Shown here piece after piece: positions 7,741 to 15,387 of a stretch of DNA of 16,360 nucleotides. The notes beneath the pieces were generated by a model. That model ran no database searches, was not told the origin of the DNA, and saw only the letters and a list, made by a program, of their open reading frames with translations. How positions within the stretch are numbered: position 1 is the stretch's first letter; each line of letters opens with the position of its first letter. This DNA comes from Parvularia atlantis. Its lineage: Eukaryota; Opisthokonta; Rotosphaerida. Position numbers and translations under genes: made by a program. Location: NCBI GenBank assembly GCA_943704415.1, contig CALSCO010002078.1, forward strand, positions 1 through 16,360, written 5' to 3'.

Positions 7741-10700
7741 TTAGCTCACAAAGCGCGGCATGAACCCGTCCAAGCCGCCCATGCCTGCGCCCGCGCCCGC
7801 GCCGGAAGGCGGTGGCGGCGGCGGTGCGAAGCGCGAGGCCGCGGTCGGCGTGGCTGGCACTGGCGCGGCGCGTGTGTCAGTGGTGCGGTACAATGCGCAG
7901 CGCGAGGGCGGCGACGCAACGGGTCACCGCGCGCTTCGACGCGCGCCACGCCTGGTTGTCGCGCCTAATCTCCTCCGCGAGCGTCGCCGGCAGCATGTCT
8001 GTGCTCGCGCGCGCGGCAGTCAGGCGCCGCTCGCTCACTCGCTGCCAGACGCACCGCTTGACAGGCGCACGGGCTCGCGCGGCTCGGTCACCTGCTGGAA
8101 GAAGACGATGTAGGGCGTGTGGTCGTGGCCGGCGGCCTCGATCGCTCGCACGACGTCGTCCCAGTGCCCGACTTCGCTCACCTGCTCATCGTTGTGCACA
8201 TGCCACCGGCTCGGCTCGTTTGGCCCGTCGTCGCGCACCGGTGCCGCTGAAATCTCGCTCAGCGGCGGGCGCGGCCACGTCTCGCGCGCGTAGCAGTAGT
8301 AGTGTCCAGCGTCGGCCGACTGGCCCTCGTGCACGACGGCTGCGTACGGCGTGTACGACACTGCGCGGAGCGTGCCGTCAGCCGGGTGCGACGAGCGGGC
8401 GGGCGAGCGCGCGCACCCGTCCCCGGCAGCTGGCGCGACACGTCGTACGTCACCGAGCTGAGCACGTACGGGATCGACACCTGGCGCGCGGCGGGGTCAG
8501 CGCACGGCGCGCACGCGTGGCGGGGCCGCACGCAACCGCCGTCATGATCTTGCGCCGCCGGCCCAGCTGCACGTCGTACTGGAACCGCCCGAGCTGCACG
8601 GCGAGGTACTTGGGCGCCTTGTCGAAGCCGAGGTGCTGCGGACGGCATGAGAGAGATCACACACACGCCGGCGGCTGACAGCACGCCGTGTGCACGCACC
8701 CGCTGGCCGTCGACACGCCGGCCGCACTTGTCGCACATGTATTGGTTGTCGCCGACGAGCTGCTCGGGGTCCCACGCGGCTTTGACGAGGCTCGCGAGGT
8801 CGAGTGCGCCGTCGTGCTTCTCTGCTCGCGGGCCGGGCCGGCGGTCAGCGCGCTGCACACGCAGCCGCCAGCGCACTCACGCACCGGCAAAGTACACCGT
8901 CAGGCTCGTGATTGGCTCGGTGCGCAGGCTCATGTGCCCGCGCTCGCAGCTCGCGCGGTTGTACTGCGAGCCGCCAAAGATCTCGTGCACGCGGCTGGTC
9001 GGCTGCTGGCTCGCGGCCGACGGCGCCACGGTGAGGTCGCGCTCGATGTCGGCCAGGACGGCCTGCAGGCATTCCATGCTGTCTTGCTGCGCGCCCGTGC
9101 GCAGGTACGGCGGGAGCGACTGCACCGTCCCGCGGGTCAGGCCGCGTGCCACCCTGCTCCGTGCACATCGCACGCACCTCGTACAGCAGCCGCGGCACCA
9201 GTGCGCTCCGGTGCGTCTCGCTTAGGAAGCCAAAGAGATGCTGTAGGCCGAGGAAGCTGGTCGACTTGGCGCTGGCGAGTGCAGGTTAACGCGCGAACAC
9301 ACATGCGGCTGAAAGCGCACCTGCGCCCGTTGAAGACCGCGTGCCGGAACGCGAGGTTGGCGTAGAGTGCCACAACGATGCTTCACACGATCGTCAGCAC
9401 AGCCGGCAGCGCTCTCGCCACGCACCTGTTCATGAAGCACGTGTTGCCGAGGTTGACAAGGCCCACGCGTGTCTCGTTCAGGCGGTCTTGCGAGTCCCCT
9501 GCGCTCGACGCGTCAGTCGTCAGCTTGCTCGCGCGGGCTACGCACAGGTGCGCCGAATGCCCCGTGCCGTCGGCGGCTGCGACACCGCCTTGTCGCTCGC
9601 GGGGCGCGGCCAGCGGTACATCTCGAGCACGCCCTCGATCGTCGCGCTGGACGGGCTCCGCTGGGCAGACGAGCACGCGGCAGCCGTCAGCCACTGCACA
9701 GAGAACCGGCGCGCGGGCAACGCACAATGCCGAGCTGCTCAAACAGCCGGATGACCGTGCCCGCAAACGGGGCGAAGCGCTCGTGGTAGAGCCGGAGCAG
9801 GGCGACAAAGAGCGTGTTGAGCGCGTGCATGAGCTCCGACGCGCCGTAGCGGTTCTCGTTGTTCGCGGCGACCATGCGCAGCGACAGGTCGAGCGGCGCC
9901 ATGACCAGCGGCTGCGCAGCGCGGCTGCTGAGCTGCAGTGTGCACATGCGTGCGTGTGAGGCCGCACACCATCGACAGCTGCATCTGGCAGCGCTCGAGG
10001 AAGGCCGTCAGCGGCTTGAGCACGGCCGCAAAAATGACCTCGAGCAGCACGTCGCTGCGTGTGCCGAGCAGCAGACTGAACGCCACGTGCAGCTGGTCGG
10101 CTGCGTGGGCGCCGAGCACGACGCGCGCCTCGCTGATCGACCAAACCGACGGCTGCTGCAGCAGGCTGTCGAGCGCGCGCCGGCCCGTGAGGCGCTTGAG
10201 CTCGCGCTCGGTCTCGACGATCAGCGACTTGACCACTGGCAACGGCAGCAGCGTCAAGTGGCGCGCACACCGGCGGCATCGTACGCACATCGCTCCACGA
10301 GGCCCGTCGTGACGCGCTCGATCACGAGCGAGCGCAGCCCAGCTTCGCTAATCTCGCGCACGGTCGCGATGACCCACGGGCTGATGCCGTTCGAGAGCGG
10401 ATAGCTGAGCCAGCTGAGCAGGTTGCTGAGGAAGCGCCCGAGCAGCTGACGCCCGTCGGGCGTGCCGCTGTTTGTGGTGACGAGCGGGTGCAGCTGGCCG
10501 ATGAACGACTGCGGCACCAGCCCGATCGTCACGGCCAGCGCGGCCGACACCCGCCCCTCGCCCGACAGCGTCTCGAACAGGTAGTGGAGCAGGAGGCGGT
10601 TGCCGTCGGTGCTGCGCCCGGCGTGTGAGCGTGCACGGTGCCTGGCAGAGTGTGCGACGTGCCTCTGCGTCACGACGTCGCGGATTAGGCCGAGCGCGCT

Positions 10701-11716
10701 CTCGACGACCGGCTTGTGCTCCATCTTGGCGCTGAGGTTGAGCGTCTCAATGAGGAACTGCGGGCGCGCGGGCGCGCGGGCGCGCGGGCGCTCAGCAGTC
10801 TCGCACGCGCGTGCGCAACGCCAGCCCGCACCGGCAGCAGGAGCGAGTTGCGCGGCCTGAGCTCCGGGTACGAAGCAAAGTACACGATCACCGTCGCGCG
10901 CAGCTGCGTGCACGCGCGCGTGAGCCTGCGAGGCGCGCCCCGGAGGCAGAGCATGCGCGCGCGCACGTTGTCGATGCCGGGCACCGCGCGCAGCTTGATG
11001 ATCTGCTCACTGAACGTGACGGCGCTGTGCACAAATAGGTCGTACTTCTTTACGACGCTCGCGTTCTCGGCCCCGAACGGCGCCAGTTCTGCGATTGCCG
11101 TCGATGAGCAAGCGGCGTGAGCACGCGCGCCGCGCACTCTTGAAGCCGCCCAGGATCGCCGCGCACAGCCGAAGGTACGGGATGAGGTGCTCGGGCTGCG
11201 CGTGCGCCGTGCGCGTGAGGCGGCCGTGCGCGCATCGCGGTGCACGGCGCGCACGCCGAGCAGGCCCATGGCGGCCTCGTCTGTCTTGGGCGGCGTGAAG
11301 AACTGCAGGAACACGCCCGTGTCGACTTGAGCCATCGTCTCGATGATGTAGTTGGCGAACATGTGCAGCTCCTCATCGCCCTCCTGCGTGGCGGCGCGCG
11401 TGAGCACGCGGACCCGCGTCGCGCCCTCCGCGCGCACCTGCAGCATGTCGACGGCGGCCTCGAGCACGATCATCGACTCGTCCGTGCGCTCGCTCGCGGC
11501 CACGGCCTCGCACAGCTGGCGCAGCTGCAGCTGCTTGCGCTCGCGCGAGAGGCCCGGGCGGCGCAGGACGAGGTCGATCGTCGTGCGGATCTCGATCGCG
11601 GCGCGGCGCGAGCGCCCGTCCTGCCCGACACGACGCACACGACGAGGCGAAGGGCGAGGCGAAGGGCGAGGCGAGAGGTCAGCGATCGCTCAGGCCAGCC
11701 ACGCCGAACCCACCAT
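7741..11716 (-). CDS. Ubiquitin-specific protease (USP/UCH family C19 deubiquitinase) with N-terminal helical region
   Basis: Exon model: 11716..11714 (ATG only, tentative), 11620..11255, 11195..11138, 11088..10967, 10903..10832, 10757..10289, 10235..9970, 9911..9726, 9660..9546, 9498..9426, 9380..9321, 9271..9178, 9119..8885, 8821..8700, 8635..8537, 8480..8417, 8360..8055, 7998..7921, 7859..7741, giving about 968 aa. It is a cysteine protease that removes ubiquitin. The Cys box GLVNLGNTCFMNS has catalytic Cys about 573. The His box is SADAGHYYCYAR (His about 821), and the third triad residue lies in WHVHNDEQV (Asn about 858). The second zinc knuckle YMCDKCG is intact; the first is degenerate (CERGH in place of CxxC). 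QQDSMECLQ is the QQDAxEF element. Before the protease lie about 550 aa of helical, non-catalytic sequence as in USP9X/24/34-like enzymes. It ends in a Pro/Gly/Ala-rich tail. The ubiquitin protease call is very sure; subfamily, 5' end and one N-terminal junction are open. Confidence 0.93.
10612..10673 (-). other. Ambiguous intron-like segment in the USP gene
   Basis: On the minus strand this reads GTGACGCAG...CTCACACGCCGGGCGCAG (62 nt) and looks like an intron. The exon before ends in phase 0 and the exon after must start in phase 2, so removing it shifts the frame. Reading straight through is open and keeps both flanking frames, adding about 20 Arg/His-rich residues. The model here reads through. 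A GA-AG intron of 60 nt (10612..10671) would also keep the frame. Confidence 0.5.
10758..10831 (-). repeat. Intron with 8-bp GC tandem repeats
   Basis: This 74-nt USP intron ends with about four copies of gcgcccgc before the CAG acceptor (plus strand about 10760-10790), behind a GCTGAG branch-like word. It is longer than most introns here because of this repeat. The exons join as NSLLLP | FLIETLNL in phase 0. Confidence 0.8.
11621..11713 (-). other. Putative first intron of the USP gene containing 12-bp tandem repeats
   Basis: If the only upstream ATG (11716..11714) is the start, the intron begins straight after it (ATG|GTGGGT), has cgctgac, and ends GGGCAG at 11621, joining in phase 0 to GAC GGG CGC. 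Inside, the 12-mer gaggcgaagggc is repeated about 2.75 times (11644-11676, plus strand). The stretch could also hold promoter elements for the divergent P5CDH gene. Confidence 0.45.
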
Positions 11717-11745
11717 GGCCGTGCGCGGTTTCTGTCACGCTTCGA
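11714..11745. promoter_or_regulatory. Minimal divergent gene boundary between USP and P5CDH
   Basis: A CCATGG at 11713-11718 supplies the minus-strand ATG (11716..11714) proposed for the USP. The P5CDH ATG is at 11746. Only 29 bp separate the two start codons, so the core promoters must lie inside transcribed or intronic sequence. No TATA box is visible. Confidence 0.4.
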
Positions 11746-14561
11746 ATGTCGACGGTGTCGGCTGCGTGTCGCGTCGCGGCGTCGCGCGTCGCGGCGTCGC
11801 GCGGAGCGGCGGTGGCGGCGGCGGCGGCGGGCGTCGCGCGGCGGCTCTACGGCACGTTCGGCTCGTTCAAGCTGCCCGAGATCAAGAACGAGCCGTTCCA
11901 GCACTACGCCCCCGGCAGCCCCGAGCGCAAGGGTGCGTGCTGCTGCTGCGGTTTGACAGACGGCTCTCTCTGTCTCGGCGGGTCCCACGCTTCTCGCGCA
12001 TGTCGCCTTCACCAACGGCATCGTGGCGTGACGCGGACGTGCCGTGTGCCGCACTGTGCCGTCCGTGGCGGGCGCGGCTGGTGCAGGGCCGAGGGCGGAT
12101 GTTCTCGCGTGGGAAACTTCCGTCGTTGCTGGCGGGGCCACGTCGGCCCTAAGCCACCTTAAAGCGCACGGAGGTGATCCGCGCATGAAACGCTGACGGC
12201 GCCGGCGCCCGGCCAATCGGCGTCGCGCAGCGCTCAAGGACGCGCTCAAGAAGGTGCGCAGCGAGCGGCCGCATGTGCCCATCGTCATCAACGGCAAGGA
12301 GCACCACACGGACGAGGTCGAGCGCCAGCTGCTCCCCACCGACAACCAGAACGCCGTGTGCACGTTCAGCCGCTCCGCACCCAAGCACATCAAGGAGGCG
12401 ATCGACGGCGCGATGAAGGCGAAGCGCCTGTGGTCGGGTGCGCCTGCCGCCGTGCTGGTCTTCGCGCCGCTCATCGGTAACGCGCCCCGCGCGACAGCCC
12501 TCACGCTCGAGGAGCGCTGCGCCATCTTCCTCAAGGCAGCTGACCTCGTCTCGACCAAGTACCGCGCGCAGGTCTGCGCGGTGACAATGCTCGGTGCGGC
12601 GCAGGAGTGTCCGCTGTCGCGCGCTGACGGCTTGCGGCGGCGCAGGCACGGGCAAGAACGTGTGGCAGGCCGAGATCGACGCCGCGGTCGAGACGATCGA
12701 CTTCTGGCGCTTCAACGCCAAGTACGGTGCGTGCGGCGGCCAGGTGGTGCTCCACTTCGAGCTGCGGCTCAGCGTCTGCTCGCAGCCGAGGAGATCTACC
12801 AGACGCAGCCGCCCGAGAACTCGCCGGCGATCTGGAACCGACTCGAGTACCGGCCGCTCGAGGGCTTCGTCGCGGCCATCTCGCCGTTCAACTTCCTCGG
12901 TGCGCCGCCTGCGACTGCCCGCGGCCGTGCACTGATTTCTGCGGCAGCCATCGGCTCAAACCTGTGCTGCGCGCCGGCCCAGATGGGCAACGTCGTGCTG
13001 TGGAAGCCGGCCGAGTCGGCGACGCTGGGCAAGTGCGTGTGTGCGCGACTGGCACGGTGAGCGGCTGACAAGCGACGTGGCAGCTACCTCATCTACAAGA
13101 TCCTCGAGGAGGCCGGCCTGCCGCCGGGCGTGATCCAGTTCCTGCCGGGCCCCGGCGCGGTGGTGCGGCACTGCATGGCGTATGGCGGGCCGGCGCGGCT
13201 GATACGGCCGTGACCGCAGATCGGCGAGGAGATGACCAAGGCGCACACGCTCGGCGGCGTGCACTTCACGGGCTCGACGGCGACGTTCAACAAGATCTGG
13301 CGCAACATCGCCGCGCACGTAGACCACTTCAAGGTGCGTGCCGGGTGCGGCAGCAGCGGGTGTTCGCTCATGCGACAGCGCGCCACCAGAGCTACCCGCG
13401 CGTTGTCGGCGAGACCGGCGGCAAGAACTTCCACTTTGTGCACGAGTCGGCGGCCGACCAGATCGACAATATCGTCTACAGCACGTGCGCCGACACGCGC
13501 TGCCCGGTGTGCGCTCACGGGGAGGCGGTGCAGCGTGCGGGGCTCGTTCGAGTACAACGGCCAGAAGTGCTCAGCGACGTCACGCATGTACGTGCCCGAC
13601 ACGCTCTGGCCGCAGATCAAGACGCGGGTGCGCCACGCGCCGCGCGAGTCGCACGCACGCATGGACGCTCACACACCGCGCTGCAGCTCGTCGAGACGAT
13701 CAAGACGCTCAAGGTGGGCCAGCCGGACGAGTTTGACACGTTCGTCACGGCCGTGATCACGGAGGTCTGCGCGTGCCTGCGTGCGCTATGGGGCCGCGTT
13801 GTTGACGCGCCGCGCACACGCGCAGGCCTCGTTCAACAAGATCATGGGCTATCTCAAGAACGCCAAGAGCGACCCGAACGTGGAGGTGCTCACGGGCGGT
13901 AACGGCGACAAGTCACAGGGGTCCGGGGCAGGCGGGGGCGCACCGTGTCGGCGTGCGGCTGACGACGGCGCCCGCAGCTTCTTCATCGAGCCGACCGTGC
14001 TCGTGACCAAGGACCCCAAGTCGCCGACGATGACCGACGAGCTCTTCGGCCCCGTCCTGACCGTGTACGTCTACCCGGCGAAGCAGTACGAGGAGGTGCG
14101 TGCGGTGCGCGTTTGCTGCGTCGGCCGCGGTTGACGCACACACCCTGCAGACGCTGCAGCTGTGCGATCAGACGTCGCCGTACGCGCTGACGGGCGCGCT
14201 CTTCGCGAGCGACCGCTACGCGCTACAGCTGGGCTCGCGCTGGCTGCGCCACGTGCGTTTGCTTGCGCTGTTGCGTCTGTGCTGACGAGGCGCGCGCGCA
14301 CACTGGTAGGCCGCTGGCAACTTCTACATCAACGACAAGAGCACGGGATCGATCGTGGGCCAGCAGCCGTTTGGCGGGGCGCGCGCGTCCGGCACGAACG
14401 ACAAGTGCGCGCGTCCGCTTGGGGTCAAGGTGCTGCTGACGCGGGCGCGCCTCAGGTCCGGCTCGGCGCAGAGCCTGCTGCGGTGGGTCTCGGCGCGCTC
14501 GATCAAGGAGTCGTTCCTGCCGGCGACGACGTACAAGTACCCGCACATGCAGGAGCCGTGA
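11746..14561 (+). CDS. ALDH4A1: Delta-1-pyrroline-5-carboxylate dehydrogenase, mitochondrial (ALDH4A1 type)
   Basis: Sixteen exons: 11746..11932, 12231..12437, 12498..12593, 12646..12726, 12786..12899, 12948..13032, 13084..13162, 13220..13333, 13390..13484, 13534..13627, 13687..13764, 13826..13920, 13978..14095, 14151..14252, 14310..14404, 14456..14561. All junctions are in phase, giving 581 aa (human enzyme 563). It oxidises glutamate-gamma-semialdehyde (P5C) to glutamate with NAD+, the second step of proline breakdown, in the mitochondrial matrix. The first 35 or so residues are Arg/Ala/Ser-rich without acids, a typical targeting peptide. Hallmarks are LEGFVAAISPFNF, MGNVVLWKP, GETGGKNFHF (base Glu329), FEYNGQKCSA (nucleophile Cys365), EIFGPV-like ELFGPVLTVYVYP and GGARASGTNDK. 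The start at 11746 is the only one leading into the transit peptide in frame. Very sure. Confidence 0.97.
11771..11800 (+). repeat. 15-bp tandem duplication in the P5CDH targeting peptide
   Basis: gcgtcgcggcgtcgc occurs twice without a spacer (11771-11785 and 11786-11800). It codes for two copies of RVAAS in the mitochondrial presequence, a recent slippage-type duplication in a region under weak constraint. Confidence 0.85.
11933..12230 (+). other. 298-nt first intron of P5CDH, far longer than the rest
   Basis: The donor is GTGCGTGC and the acceptor GTCGCGCAG, with cgctgac about 37 nt before the end. The flanking exons join SPERK to ALKDALKK with no residue missing against human ALDH4A1, so no exon is hidden inside. 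Its length is about five times the local norm. I see no snoRNA boxes or open frame of note. Confidence 0.85.
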
Positions 14562-14630
14562 GAGCGGGGACGGGCGCAGTGAGGGAGCAGTTGTGCTTTG
14601 TTGCTTGCGTGCATCAACAGCGAATCTCGC
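14562..14630. other. 69-bp gap between same-strand P5CDH and PQBP1-like genes
   Basis: The P5CDH stop (14559-14561) and the next ATG (14631) are 69 bp apart on the same strand. This must hold a 3' UTR, a cleavage site, a promoter and a 5' leader, unless transcription runs through. It has a TTG/TGC-rich patch (ttgtgctttgttgcttgcgtg) but no recognised poly(A) signal. Confidence 0.7.
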
Positions 14631-15338
14631 ATGGCCTCAGCGCCGGCCTGGTACCCCGTCGCCTCCCCCGACGGCCTCGTCTACTACTGGAACGCGCAGA
14701 CGGGCGCGACGACGTGGGAGCGGCCCGCCGAGCTGGACGCGCAGCTGCCGCCACCGCCTCCGCCGCCGCCTGCATCGTCGTCGGCGAAGCGCGCGGCCGA
14801 CGGCGACGCACGCGGCGCGGCGCCCACCAAGAAGACGGCGAGCGGGCCGGGCCTGGCGCTGTCGAGCGCGCGTGCGTTCGTCGACGTGGCGTCGTGCCCA
14901 ATCGTTTGACGTCGCGTGCGCGCGCAGCCGTGCGATACGCGCCAACGGTCGTGGGCGTCAGCGCCGGGCCGACGATCGCCGCCACGCCGTCGCGGCCGGC
15001 CGCCAAGCCCGTGTCAGTCGCGCCGCCCGAGCCGCGACGCGGGCCCAAGGCGCAGCAGCGGCCGCGCGACGAGCTCGACCCGATGGTGCGCGCGCCAGCT
15101 GCGACGGCCGTTGCTGACGGCGTGCTCGCAGGACCCCTCGTCCTACTCGGACGCGAAGCGCGGCGGGTGGGACGTCGGGCTCGTCAACCAGCGCGAGCTG
15201 CGCATGGCCGAGGCCGCCAAGCGGCGCGCGCGCAAGATCGAGGCGGCCGAAGCGCTGGCCGAGGCGGCAGCCCAGGGCACCAAGGACCCCGATCGTGACA
15301 AGAGCAAGGGCAGGGACCGCGACAAGGCCAAGCGGTGA
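14631..15338 (+). CDS. PQBP1: PQBP1-like WW-domain splicing factor
   Basis: The exons 14631..14871, 14928..15085 and 15132..15338 give 201 aa. The N-terminal WW domain (about 4-34) has W7, the YYW aromatic patch 18-20, N21, T24 and W29-x-x-P32. It is followed by a poly-Pro run and an Ala/Pro linker. Exon 3 starts with DPSSYSDA (134-141) and then RGGWDVGL, the conserved C-terminal motif with which PQBP1 docks on the spliceosomal U5-15kD (Dim1) protein. Exon 2 ends ELDPM, as in the human protein. The tail is a charged helix ending in Asp/Arg/Lys repeats. The role is a nuclear pre-mRNA splicing cofactor. It is shorter than human PQBP1 (265 aa) and lacks its polar Arg-rich repeat block. Both introns have the local GTGCG/branch/CAG pattern. 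The C-terminal motif makes the family call strong. Confidence 0.87.
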
Positions 15339-15387
15339 CGCACGTGTCTGTTGTCTGCGGCAGCACAGGCGCACGGCCCTCACGCGC
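15339..15387. other. 49-bp gap between convergent PQBP1-like and TRAX genes
   Basis: The stop codons at 15336-15338 (plus) and 15388-15390 (minus) leave 49 bp. The 3' UTRs must overlap. No poly(A) signal is seen. Confidence 0.8.

Noticed and set aside
11715-12152. + strand ATG at 11715 in good context as the P5CDH start
   Set aside because: It is in another frame and leads to Arg/Gly-rich nonsense; the P5CDH frame starts at 11746.
12438-12497. 60-nt in-frame insert in P5CDH read as coding
   Set aside because: Its length is a multiple of three and it is open, but it starts GTGCGC, ends CAG, and its removal restores the homologous WS|ALTLEERCAIFLKAAD junction.
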